Of a stretch of 64,000 bases of DNA, positions 36,156 to 49,029 are shown piece after piece. Location: contig CM072154.1 in NCBI GenBank assembly GCA_036850595.1, positions 19,661,330-19,725,329 of the forward strand, read 5' to 3'. The position numbers and the translations under genes were made by a program. The notes below the pieces were generated by a model. It was not told the origin of the DNA and searched no databases. It saw only the letters and a list, made by a program, of their open reading frames with translations. Within the stretch, counting starts at the first letter, position 1; the number at the start of each line of letters is the position of its first letter. Source of the DNA: Rhyacichthys aspro (taxonomy: Eukaryota > Chordata > Actinopteri > Gobiiformes > Rhyacichthyidae).

Positions 36156-36680
36156 GGCACAAGACCTGCCTCTTTACGCACGAGAAAAGAAAGACTCTTC
36201 AGGTAAAACAATAGCAAATAACTTTTAAGACCACATCCAATGCCTTGTAAATCCACTGAATATGAACAGTTGCCTCTTTTTTACCTAAAAATGACAAGTT
36301 AATGCATTGACTAAATCTAGTGGGAGAAGTAGACATATGAACAGTTAACACTCAGATTAACAGCGGTGTTCATGTCTGCGCTGTATCTTTTATGCACACA
36401 CACTTTATATTGTATTATGTATTTACTTTACTGAGAATAAAATGAACATAATTTCTCTCTGACTATTTAAAGATTTCAAAGCTCAGTTTACCAAAATGGA
36501 GCTTGTGATTGAACTGCAAGGGACTCTTTTTGTACATTACAACACATTATGTACTATATCAAAACATGCTGTAGTGTGTTTTTTGCTCTTGCCAACTGCT
36601 AAACTTTCACTGCATAGACATTTAAATACTGCAAATACTTTACATTTCTGAAGTGGAATGATTTAAAAGTTAAGATTTCA

Positions 36681-36790
36681 TTTTTTTTTTTTTTTTTTTT
36701 GCCAAATTATTATCATTTCAAAAGGTAAGAAAAAAAGGTTGTGGTAGTCTTTTTGCATTTAATTAAAAAAAAAAAAAAAGAAAAAAAAAA
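36681..36790. repeat. Facing poly-T and poly-A tracts
   Basis: 20 T at 36681-36700 and A-runs of 15 and 10 at about 36765-36790, separated by about 65 bp. They can pair as an inverted repeat. They may be two retroposon tails in opposite orientation or simple slippage. Confidence 0.85.
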
Positions 36791-39700
36791 GATGCTTCAA
36801 GAAAATAAGGAGCAATACAGTAAATAAGCTGAGAATTGTCAAAAAGAAAGAAGAATAAAACTGTGACGTATTAAAACAGCAAAGGATGAAATAAACATGA
36901 AAATAATGAAAACACTAAAATGACGCCACTATTCTTTTGTTCTTTTGAAATTAGAAAACACTGGTCGAAACCATCACAAGAACCTAGACTGTATTATAAC
37001 ACCATCTGAATGACACATATATCCACCGTCTGTAAAAACAAACGTGAGTGAGACTGAGTGTCATCTGTCCCATTCCTCTCTTTTCTGTGAGATGTCTGTT
37101 TACACGACCCTCTCCGACTCCGAGCGCCTCTGGGACGTGAGGCGTAGCTTAATGAAGACGTTGGGTGTCTCTTCGGCCGCTCTCCTCTCTCTGGGTCTAT
37201 TCACGGAGGTCAGGGGCCGAGGAGGGGGCCAGAGTTAGTGCGACCCCGGGTCTTTGAGAGGCACTTGTTTGGACGAGAAGAGGCGCTCCCATCGGCCTTG
37301 TGTACGAGCCGAGAGGGGGGTCTGGAGGGGATGAAGTGGTGCACGGCATGCTGGGAGCTTCAGATGACAGCTCGTCTTGTTGCTTTGTTGTTGGTGCCAG
37401 GAAGAGGCTCCCGTGTCAACTTTTGTCCCGTGGATCAGAGACGGGACAAAGAGAGAGGCCTGTGGTTTGATTTGATCATTGAGAACAACAAAACACCATA
37501 ATATGAGCTTCTTATTCAAATCAGCTGAAAAGCCTGGTATAATTTTGAAAACTTCCACTGGATTTGATCTGAATATGAACATTGCACCATTTATTAAATA
37601 AAGTACTTGCCAAATGTTAGTGGAACGTTCACTTTTCACCACAGGAGAGATACAGTGATGCAAAACTATATTTCATAACTTTACTTTTCTACATTGTTTT
37701 AGTAAAATGATCTTTCAAACAATAAAATATGATGCATGGTCTACAGTCTGTTTTTAAATCATAATTGTACTATACGACTGAAATTAACTGATTCCTGATG
37801 TGGATAACACTGGGCTCCTTTATTCAGTTCCTTCAGCGGTGGTGCGATTTATCAAAAACACGCTTTGTTTTTTAGGAAACATTGGATTTTCTGATGGAAT
37901 AAAGATGTCGCAGATTATCTTCGTCCTCTTTTTGTTTAAAATGATTTCTTCATCTCGTGTGCTGTGGTTTTACATACGACAGCGCCGCAGACTTTAGGGA
38001 GACTCATCGATGTTGGCAGCTACAGCACAGTCCTGTCTGCTGTCTGTAGGGCTCTATGTTTGTATTGAGTCTGATTAAGCCGTGGTTGTGACTAAAACTC
38101 TGTAAGTTCTCCGTATTGTTGTAGTTTTGACGATCAGGCCAAGGATGTTTAATGTATAATATCTAAAATAATGACATATGATAAGAATGATAGGTGTGCC
38201 TTGATGGGTACACTTACTGTCGACATAAATGTGGCAGACATACATAAATATTTGTCTGTGAAATATTTTAAGGCATTTATATGAGATGTTTTCACGAGGA
38301 CAGCATTAGCGCTCCACAAAAACACAAACTTTCAAATCCAGAAGAGGAGGTATTTTGTTTTGTTGGAGCACCCTCTCCGCTGTCGGGTAAAAACTGTTGT
38401 GAAAATAGAAAATGAATTGAAACTGTTGTTCTAAATCAATTGTTAATAATGAATGTATAAAGCCATGACTGTAGCTGTGGGCTCACAGTGCCCCTAGTGG
38501 CCTGGCAGACACACTACAGCTTTCATCCCTCGCAACTTTTGTGTTTTTCCTCAAGTTAATGGAGGCTCTGAGAGATTGATCCTTACACCATGTACCTTTT
38601 CTTCCATTTATTTTTTTAATTCACATGCATTAAACAAACTATAATTTGCTTTTCACTCTACAGTACTTTTGCTTTCCGTTTTCTCCATTTATTCATTTAT
38701 TTATTTAGCTATTTTTCTGTGGAAGCAGGGCTGGAATAGACACTTTCTCAGTAGAATTTTGCCGCCGCCATTAATCAGAGGTTTACAAGCTGTGTAGTCC
38801 ATTCAATCAATGTAGACGTCCATGATTAAAATGAGAAGCAACGTCACTGGCCAAACACTAAACTCTGACGTCTGAAGGTCTTATGGTATTAAGTGATATA
38901 AACGAAAAGAAAAAGTAACAAACATTTAACACAAACTGGTGCAGATGTAATATGCATGTTTTCAAAATGGCCAATAAACATCTTGACTTTTTTCTGGCTG
39001 ATTGTACAACATCATTTTCCAGATCCAGCTCCTCCTGTGATTGAAGTCGTTGGTGTTTTGTGCGACTGAAGTGCTCTCAGCGCTCGGCAGCCTGTGATTG
39101 GACACAACGCTCGTCTGAAGCGGCGTCTTTGTGAAGCGCTCACGGACGTGGGAACAGAGCACCGTCGAGAGCAGGCACCAGATTCATTTATTAAAAACAC
39201 CTTCCATTTCCCTCTGACAAAAAGCACTCCTTGTATTCGTCCAGAAGGAAGCTGTAAGTGGAAAAGACCGGAGAAAAGAAACACGAGGAGACTGACAATT
39301 TAACAGAAATGGATGTCTTCTTTCCTTGTTGTGCTCCTTCCTGTCTCAAAACCACTTTCACATTCCTCTATGTCACTCCCAATTACAAACAACACTCGTA
39401 TTGGTTTCCGAGCCTGGTGCCTCGCTCTTAAATATGGATCGTCTTATGTCTCAACGTTCAGACCCCGAGCAAAGTAATTTAGGCTGAAAAGAGGCTCCCT
39501 CGGCTTCAGAGTTGTGGTCTATTGTCTGATTGGATGGACGTGTTGGAGTGAAGGGCCGTCCTCGAGGCTCTGGAAGTCCTGTGGGTCTGAATTATGCTCT
39601 TCAGGTTGTCAGTAGAGATGAAACATAAGACCACTTAGCAGCGTCTTGACATTGCGTCACTTTGACAAATCAGGCCGGTCCTCGTTGAGCGGTGATTGGG

Positions 39701-42700
39701 AACGGCGGGGCAGGAGTTCATGAATTCACAATGTGGGAGGTAAGGCGAGAATAAGCAAATGGGAAACAAGTTTGAGGCACAAGCAAAGAGACATCTGGAG
39801 CGTCCGCCTCAGGGTTCATAAATGTTTCAGGCCTCTCGGCGATAAGAGCTGAGGAAGGGACCTGAGGAGTCACAGGGAAGGACAAAGTGACTCAGGAAAC
39901 AAGGGCAGAACAACGTGGCCTGTAATTACACTTTAAACTGCAGAGAAGTGTTACAGAAAATAGATTTTACTCTCTTCAAATCTCAAGAAGACCGTCTCTG
40001 CTGCGTCCAGTCCCGTGGTTCTCAGCAGAAAAGACAGTGGGGAAAAAAAAGATGGATACATAACCTGGGACTGGTCAGACTCAAGGGCTTTCTGTGTCAT
40101 TTAGGATTGGTCTGAGTATGTTTTTGTGTTAAAATGTTTTTCTCGTAAACCACAGAGTCTTGTTTCCACAGATTTATCCCAAAAACGGTCCACTTTGAAA
40201 CCATTAAACCATTAATACGGACTCTGTTCAATTTAAGTAAAAGGACAGATTATGACCTGACTGTTTCTCAAACGCAGATATTTTGAAAATTCACTGGATC
40301 TATTTTTATTTATTTCCCGTGTGCTATTTGCTGCTAAATAAATAGCTCAGTGACCTCTTATATTCATCGAGACTGACACAAAGTGGCTTTATATCAACTG
40401 CGTGAGACTGGAGGCCACACCAACTCGTCCGGTGTACATCCAGGGTTCAGTATTCAGCTGTTATCCATTGAAGAAATCTATTAAAGCGACACAAACAATC
40501 CCAAATAAGTTAAAGCATTGAAAAACAGGAAACAGTTTTTGCTCCGATAAACTGTTTCTGGTTTATTCCTTTCTTTAATTCAAAGAGCTGCACATTTTAG
40601 GGACTCACTATTTAATGTCACCAGCTCCACTTGTGTTTAATGCCACGAAGATAATCAATGCACTGTTTTAATTCTGAGATTGAGAGCTGTAGCGTTGCAC
40701 GTGTAAAGATTTGGGAAACTTAAGAAGCTGTGACAACATCTCAGAAACAGATCCTATTTTCAACAAATCAGGGCCATTTTGGAACAAAGTGTAGCTGAAC
40801 ATACCGTAACCATATGACCAAAGGTGATTAAAATGTTGAAGCTCATCAGTGCTCGGTACAGTCTAATCTGAAGTGCATTGCCTCATGTGTATAATCCTGA
40901 TGAAAGCTTTTGATGGTGATGAAAGGATGTAGTGACTGATCTGAAAGTTGTTTGGGAGTTTAGACTTTAATAGGGCTCTAAATCTTTTTGTTCACTAAAT
41001 AAAAACAGCACATATGGTACTGCTCCATGATTTTCTGTCATTTTTGAGTAAAATGTAGAGGGACCTGTGTAATAACAGGCCAAGGCCACATGTTTGGCCC
41101 TTCTTGAGTTTCCAGTTAAATGTGACGTTTGCACGAGAGACGTTTTTAACAGGAATGCAATTTGAAAGAAAGAGTGCTACAATTATTTTAGAAAAAGATC
41201 TTTGCAACAGCTGCAGCTTTTGAGAAATGAATAGACAGACCCAGTTTGATCTCACGCAGTACTTTTATATCATTTTTACACTGAATGTCTTGGCTAACAT
41301 CACATTTTATTATTCAAATATGTAGCTTGTGTGCTTTTCATTAAATGAGTTATACCTTAAAACAGAGAGCCAGATAAGTTGACAGGTGCTGGACAAAATA
41401 ACAAACCAATTCTTCTTATTGCTTGTCTTTTTGTGTTAAATTCATCCTTATATTTATTCACCATGAGGATCGTCAGCCTCCATCACTGTCCTCTATAGAT
41501 TTGGGGTAATTGTTATAAACAGGTGGATCTAAATATGAGAAATCCCAGTGCAAAGAGTGCTCCAAAAATCCACTTCTTCCAATTTTCACAAATCATTCAA
41601 AAGGTATTATTATTCTGGTGAGACGTAAGTGTGGGGTTGTTGAGTGGAAAATCAGATGTGAGGTTTTTTTTGTAACGTATGGTATCGTAAAGTTGCATGC
41701 ATTGTGTTTTATGGCTGCTAGTGCTATTAGTGGAAAACATAGCGCTTTTGGGGGTGGAACTACTTTTGACCGGTCCCTAGATCAGATTCTGTTACAAGGA
41801 TTTATAGCATTTCTCATCTTTCCAGTTTTAAAAGACGACGTAAAGACATGGTTTTGGTTGTTCAGATACTAGCACCTTTAGTGTGGAGGTCTCATACGTG
41901 TTTGACCTCCTCAGATGCTCCTATAAGTTTATGATAATAATATTTTGTCTCTCGTCTAAGGGAGTATGTCAAATCTAAAGCAAACTGGTGGTGAGCTGCT
42001 TCATATTTGACTGACATCGGAGCTGATTCTCTGAGAAACAATTAAACTTTTACTAAGTTTACCATCAGCACCGCCTCCCTTTTCGAAATTTAACCTGAAA
42101 CAATCATTTTGTGCCTTTGTATTTTATCCAAGTTACTGCAAACCACTGGATGTTTAAGGCTTTTTTGCTTCGGGCCCTGAATATAAAGATGGACAGAGCA
42201 TCTAGACATGTTGGTTTGTTTTTCTTGTCTCTGTAATGAACTCTTTTACTTGGTCTTGTCTTAGGCATGGAAGTTTCAGGTTTTATAATTAGATTCACCA
42301 ATAAGTTTGACCTGAGACTGGACTTTGCTTAAACCCTTTAACTGTTGGTATCGCCTCCCATTTATTATTTACTTATCTTTGTCTTGTAAGTTTTTATGCA
42401 CATTTTTTGGGGAGATTGACAAATGTTCTGCTCAACCGCTGCCCACAGTCCATCTGCTCAAACAATTGTGTGTGTAGCTGCAAATTATATTGAAACATCC
42501 TCGTAAAAGCAGTAAAAAATGTGATTGAATAGTAAATCTCTATCAATAAAACACAGCCTTTCGTTTAAGTGTGTTTAGAAACTCTGGTCTCACAATTGCT
42601 CTTCAAAATAACCCTATTTTTGTTGTCTGTTGAGAAAACCACAATATTTTTTCCTAATCATCTGTAATTGTCTGTAGTTCTTTCTCTGAACTGGCTTTAA

Positions 42701-43388
42701 GTGTTTTCATATGTAGTGTTTGTGCCGGTAAAGTGTTCAGGGGGATTACACAAATGCTAAATAACTGCATTGTTTCTGGCATTCGGTTGTAAAATTCCCC
42801 ACAGACATTTTTTTTTTCCTCAAACACATGTGGCCCGAGCAACAAAGGGGACATTTTAATTTGGTTTGGGACTTTTGAGCGACTGAACACACAGCGAGGG
42901 GCCCCCTTTCAGGACCCCGAGGTGCCCCGAGTCTCAAATTAGACTGATTAGAGGCTGACCTTAGCAGTGAACTCACGCACGCAGAGAGTTAAAGGGCAGC
43001 TCGACCCCGTCACTGACCACTGACCACTAAACACTACCAGAGCTGCAGCTGACGCCTGAACGCACCACGTGGGGACAGAAGTGATGCAGAGGACAAGGAT
43101 AAACCAGTGGTCAGAGAAGACGCATCAGGAAGCCATTTAAAACAGCTTGATCTGCTCTAAGTGCCATGAAACTCTGACCTTTTAATGCTTCTTTCATTTT
43201 TAGTTCAGAATAAGGCAGACGTATTTATTAATGTCTCTTATTTGACATTTCTGTAGGACATTAGTACTCGCAAATACTTTTATTTCCTTCCTTCTTGATA
43301 CAAAGGTTAGGGATTGGACATAAAACTAGAGGTGTCCAGAAATGTGTGCTCTACTGACTTTTCTCTCTATACAGCACTGTTTGGGCAT

Positions 43389-43475
43389 ATTTTACTGAAA
43401 AAATAGGATAAGATGAGATTTGTTGATCCTTCAATGGAGAAATTCACACAAGTCAAGTGCAAAAAAAGTGTAATA
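43389..43475 (+). repeat. Retroelement-tail-like repeat (gatttgttgatccttcaatgg)
   Basis: The sequence ggataagatgagatttgttg followed by atccttcaatggagaaattc recalls the aactttattgatcccacaat / ggggaaattcac repeat found at the 3' end of many fish retroelements. It is related to the segment at 62551-62600. Confidence 0.45.
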
Positions 43476-44994
43476 AAGTAAAAAAAATGTGTGCAAGCAA
43501 TAAAAATATCTTAGATAAAGTTAAGAAACTGCAAATTATGTTATGTTCAAGAGAAAATAAGTCACGGTAAAACATCTGATAAATGAACATGACTGAAATG
43601 TGTAGATTTCTCTGGATTCTGCTAAATAAAGTTCACTTGTGGATAATGCTCTTGTGTTGAGTTTATGTTGATGCACAACCATTTGTAAATTAACTTAAGA
43701 GGAAGGCTGTGTTACATTTGAAAAATAAAAGCTTTGATTTGGGTAAGTTTATACACTAAAACTTATACTGTCCAAACTTTTGCTTTATTCTATTCACTCC
43801 CAGTGAAACAGAGCTGGTATCCCATTCTGTCCGAACCATTTTCACTCTGTGTAAACCATGTCAGACCAAGCACAGCCGCGAATAAAAAGGAATAAACTGC
43901 TCTATTGAAATCAAACACAAATCTTAAGTACATCTAATTATTGATGTGGTTACAGCCTTGTTTGTGTGCAATGCCTTAATTTGTTTATGTTCTGTAAAAC
44001 TAATTGAAGAACATTAAATAAATGCAATGCTTTTGGAAGATTATGTCGTTCCTCTCAAATATAAATGTATCAAAAATTAAATTAAAAGGTGAATCTTTAT
44101 AAAAAGCCTGTTGTTTTTGCTGAAAAGTGAGTGAGGTCATTTTTTTTTACACAGATGTGGCCACCACCGGACGTCCCATGTGAGGGTTATGTAATTCCTC
44201 AGGACAAATGTAGAAGCCATTTTATCCTTAATTTACCGTTCCACCTTCCACACTCCAGAGTTCAAACTGCCCCTGCGTCCTTATTTATCACATCCAGGTT
44301 CTGACTGAAACTAATTTATTTGTGTCCCGAGACCTGGAAAAAAAAAAAAAGGCACATACCACAAAGACTTGGCTCGAAAAACACGAGTGAACGTCACACT
44401 TTGTACTTCGCCCTTATCCTGACTCGTGTAGCTCTGGAAATATATCTACAGTATTACCCATGCCCAGATATTTTAATATAAGGCAGGTTGGGGTGGAGGA
44501 TGGGTGCACAAAACCCAGGACTTTCACATAGAAGTGTTGTACTGTCAATGTTGGTGGTTTCATCAAAAAAATATAAAGTTCCTGGTCAAAAACTGTAAGA
44601 ACTTTATGTATCTCAAGAGGGCAGTTCAGTTTAAGACAAGATAATCAATAAATCAGTATTATATATTGTTGTGTAAAAGTGTAATTCTTGCTTAAACATA
44701 ACAAATGTACAACAATCTTTTTCTAACTTTTCTTGTTTTGTTTTTTCCTCATTAAACACAAAAATTTGCTCAAAGAAAGTTGTTGGAATTATTTTTAATG
44801 CCACAGAAACGCTTTAGAGAAAGGTTTGTTCTTGATACATCCAGAGATTCTTTAAATGCCTTATTGTAAAAAAAAAGGCAAACGCAAAAAAGACACACAT
44901 GATATCTTTTCATCGAGGGTTAAATCCCAGTTGAGTAATCTGCGCTGTCCTCTCCCTCCCGCTCCTCGTCTAAATCATCCTCCTCTCTCTGCAG

Positions 44995-45086
44995 TAAAAC
45001 AGACGACGGTCTACAGCCCCAAGAAAAAGAAACACTACAGAGCTCCTTATCTACAGAAAGACAATGGACAAATTGTGTTACTGTAG
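44995..45086 (+). CDS. Candidate terminal exon with strong acceptor (weak)
   Basis: A 45-base pyrimidine-rich tract ends in ctctctctgCAG at 44994, an excellent acceptor. The following frame (entering in phase 1) reads KQTTVYSPKKKKHYRAPYLQ and KDNGQIVLL before TAG at 45084-45086. No upstream partner exon, poly(A) signal close by or protein family was recognised, so this rests on one splice signal. Confidence 0.12.
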
Positions 45087-46027
45087 ATAAAGCAGCTACT
45101 CTGTTCTCTGGCGTCATGCAGCATATCTTTTCCCGTTCTAAAAGTCTATCCACTTTCTCAGATGTATATATTTTTCTAATGTTCACATGATTAAATAAGT
45201 AAAGACAGGGCTTTGTGAGCGAGTTGTCGACACAGGTCAAACTGAGTGAGGTCAACACTTAGAGAAACTGTCTGATAAATTGTAAAATACAGAAAATGGC
45301 CAGATTTATTCTTAGTAAAGCACTTTTTTCGTCTTCATTTGAATTATTATGTGAATGCAAAAAGCTCAGAAGTGATTAGTCAGTCCTGCAGCAGATACAA
45401 GTCTTGGCAATCAGAGGCCCATGTTTATAAAAGAGGGCTTAGGATCATTTTTTTAAAAGCAAGCCTCATGTGAAAGTGCATTCTTTCAGGGTTAAACAAC
45501 AAAAAGTAACCCTGAACAGCACCTCAGGCTTTGATATAACTAAACGTATTATAAGCACTAAACAAAAGCAGGCCTAAACACATGACTATGAAGTACTTGT
45601 TCTCAGCTGTGGGTTATTTTTACATCTCACTTTAAATGAGCTGGTGTTTTGGGAACTATTTTGTACCTCAGTCCAAAATGCTGGCCACAGTTTTAAATCT
45701 TTTTCATTAATACGCCACCAATTTAAAACCATTTGGTCTGATCTTAAACTTACACCAGACACGGACTCGCTGAAATAAACTGAAATTCTCCAAAAATCAC
45801 TGCAATTTCTTACAAATCCCATTTCTGAGAGTTTAACGTTTGCCTCATCTTAGTTCACGGAAAGCATCAAAGGTTTAAATAAAAGCTAGCGTGTCCCGGT
45901 CGTATGCGTCCACTCTTTGGGGACAAAGTGTTGACTGTTCTGGGTCCGACCGCATGCCGAGGTCATGACCCCACCTCACAGGTCACGACCTCTTAATGTG
46001 GCTGATGAGAATGATGCCGCCATTACG

Positions 46028-46075
46028 TACACATACACATAAATACACACACATACATACACATAAATACACACA
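46028..46075 (+). repeat. (ACAT/ACAC/AAAT)n microsatellite
   Basis: Degenerate tetranucleotide mixture, cacatacacataaatacaca type. Confidence 0.85.
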
Positions 46076-47358
46076 GGCATCACCGTCTGGGACCTCCCGA
46101 CCCCTGGATCACGGAGCCAGATGTTTATTTGTTTATTCCCTTCGTCCTAAAACACATCCATCATCGCTGTCAGAGCGGAGCAGAGTGAATGTGTAGATAC
46201 TTCTGCATCGAGGCTGTTGAGTGATGTGCTGTGTGTCAATATTTAGCAGCAATAAAAAGAGACGTGTGTGGCCACAGTGGGTCTAGGCCACTCCACATAC
46301 TTCTGTGGTTATTTTTGTCAACTCTTTCATCCATGTACCTCATAAAATTAATGTATTGAGACACAAGTTAGTTCTACGTTGACAACTGAAGGATTAAGTA
46401 AAGCATTTGGAGCATTTAAGGCTCAATATGACAGTATCTGAGAAGGTCAAACCAGTAAATAATAAAAGGCTCTGATATCTGAGTATCTGAATATAATCTG
46501 AACATAATTAAATTCAAGTGGTCATCATTGTGTAAAAGAAGAATTAAAGAATGTAGTTTTTATGCTGCTTGGTGTTTCTGTCAGGCTCTTGACCTAAATT
46601 ACAAAAAAAAAGCTAAAGCATCAGCAAACACTATTATGCTTATACTAATACAGAAGTTACAAATAGTCTGTGTTTGAGGAAAACAACCTTATAGGGAAAT
46701 CATCTCTGAAAAAACAAGACGTTAAGTTTTCATCTTGTCTTTATTAGGAAGGATTTACACAGACGAGACGTTCAGGGACGTACTGACAAGTTTTGCCCAA
46801 TCGCGCGTGCACTCGGTCGACACAGCTGTCAACAATGAATCAATGGTTTTGGAAAGCCTTCTGGGAAAGTGTTTATTCTGGTGCTGACTACTTACAATAA
46901 CAGCAGATTAAATACTCAATGAAATGACAACACAAACTACTGTAGTATTTAGTCGGTAAATACAGACGGAGGAAACTACCAACATCTACAAGAGGAGGAA
47001 TGCACTGGAAAATAAAGTGCACATCGTTAATTCTCTCGTCCTGATTATTGTTAAATTGTCAACAGTAAAGTCCCAGTGTCCGTAGGTGTTTAATGTTCCT
47101 AATAAAACTACAGAGCAAAGTGTTTAAACATGTGCTGGTCCCGTTTAGCGCCGTCACCTTTACAGCTCCCTGAAGATGATACACATCACCGTTTTCCCCA
47201 AACGACCAAACACACTTTAACCTCCCCCTAAAGACCCACTGTAAACACTGATTTATGCAGAAACACTCAAAACCACAAATAAAACTAAAAATAAACGACT
47301 CGTGTTTGTGTCGTGACAGAAAACAACACTTTGGACACTTTTATGTACTTTATGTTTC

Positions 47359-49029
47359 ACTGAGACCAGAGAGGACAAACTGAGACCAGAGAGAGGACAA
47401 ACTGAGACCAGAGAGGACAAACTGAGACAAACTGAGACCAGAGAGAGGACAAACTGAGACCAGACAGAGGACAAACTGAGACAAACTGAGACCAGAGAGA
47501 GGACAAACTGAGACCAGAGAGGACAAACTGAGACCAGAGAGGACAAACTGAGACCAGAGAGGACAAACTGAGCTCAGAGAAGACAAACTGAGCTCAGAGA
47601 AGACAAACTGAGCCCAGAGAGAGGACAAACTGAGTCCCGAGAGAACAAACTGAGTCCAGAGAGGACAAACTGAGACCAGAGAGAGGACAGACTGAGACCA
47701 GAGAGAACAAACTGAGACCAGAGAGAGGACAAACTGAGACCAGAGAGGACAAACTGAGAGAAACTGAGACCAGCGAGAGGACAAACTGAGACCAGAGAGG
47801 ACAAACTGAGCTGAGAGAGGACAAACTGAGACCAGAGAGAGGACAAACTGAGCCCAGAGAGGACAAACTGAGCCCAGAGAGAGGACAAACTGAGCCCAGA
47901 GAGGACAAACTGAGCCCAGAGAGAACAAACTGAGCTGAGAGAGAACAAACTGAGACCAGAGAGGACAAACTGAGACCAGAGAGAGGACAAACTGAGCCCA
48001 GAGAGAGGACAAACTGAGACCAGAGAGAACAAACTGAGCTGAGAGAGAACAAACTGAGACCAGAGAGGACAAACTGAGACCAGAGAGAGGACAAACTGAG
48101 CCCAGAGAGAGGACAAACTGAGACCAGAGAGGACAAACTGAGCCCAGAGAGGACAAATGGAGACCAGAGAGGACAAACTGAGACCAGAGAGGAACAAACT
48201 GAGACCAGAGAGAGGACAAACTGAGCCCAGAGAGGACAAACTGAGCCCAGAGAGAACAAACTGAGCTGAGAGAGAACAAACTGAGACCAGAGAGGACAAA
48301 CTGGGACCAGAGAGAGGACAAACTGAGCCCAGAGAGAGGACAAACTGAGACCAGTGAGGACAAACTGAGCCCAGAGAGGACAAATGGAGACCAGAGAGGA
48401 CAAACTGAGACCAGAGGGAGGACAAACTGAGCTAAAAAGAGGACAAACCGAGACCAGAGAGGACAAACTGAGACCAGAGAGGAACAAACTGAGACCAGAG
48501 AGGATAAACTGAGACCAGAGAGAGGACAAACTGAGCCCAGAGAGGAACAAACTGAGACCAGAGAGAGGACAAACTGAGACAAGAGAGGACAAACTGAGCT
48601 CAGAGAAGACAAACTGAGCTCAGAGAAGACAAACTGAGCTCAGAGAAGACAAACTGAGCCCAGAGAGAGGACAAACTGAGCCCAGAGAGGACAAACTGAG
48701 CCCAGAGAGAACAAACTGAGCTAAGAGAGAACAAACTGAGACCAGAGAGGACAAACTGAGACCAGAGAGAGGACAAACTGAGCCCAGAGAGAGGACAAAC
48801 TGAGACCAGAGAGGACAAACTGAGCCCAGAGAGGACAAACTGAGCCCAGAGAGGACAAACTAAGTCTAGAGAGAGGACAAACTGAACCCAGAGAGAACAA
48901 ACTGAGCCCAGAGAGGACAAACTAAGTCTAGAGAGAGGACAAACTGAACCCAGAGAGAACAAACTGAGTCCCGAGAGAACAAACTGAGACCAGAGAGAAC
49001 AAACTAAGCCCAGAGAGGACAAACTGAAC
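47359..49029 (+). repeat. Large minisatellite of about 80 units, 20 and 22 bp, with higher-order periodicity
   Basis: The basic unit is ctgagaccagagaggacaaa (20 bp) or the same with one extra GA (22 bp). Variants carry gagccc, gagctc, gagctg or gagtcc in place of gagacc, aacaaac for gacaaac, and two rare units contain aaatgg. Variant units recur in the same order: the gagctgagaga marker is at about 47808, 48036 and 48263, with a changed copy at 48718, i.e. steps of about 227-228 and 455 bp. The minus strand of the unit has no stop codon in any frame, which creates overlapping frames of up to 420 codons (SLSSLVSVCPLWSQFVL-like). No splice, promoter or codon evidence supports expression. Confidence 0.97.

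Larger units (their letters stand above)
36109..47357. other. Upstream / possible 5' intron sequence, no gene established
   Basis: AT-rich, mostly unique-looking DNA upstream of the semaphorin coding start. Only the poly-T/poly-A tracts near 36.7 kb, a LINE-tail-like repeat at 43.4 kb, a weak exon candidate at 44995 and a microsatellite at 46.03 kb stand out. The longest ordinary frame (37235-37663, minus, 142 codons) shows no recognised domain. Confidence 0.5.

Noticed and set aside
37235..37663. 142-codon minus-strand frame, the longest outside tandem repeats
   Set aside because: No domain, splice or start context was recognised. Random open frames of this length are expected in 64 kb.
47359..49029. 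CRISPR-like array
   Set aside because: Repeats are head to tail without unique spacers, in a vertebrate genome; it is a minisatellite.
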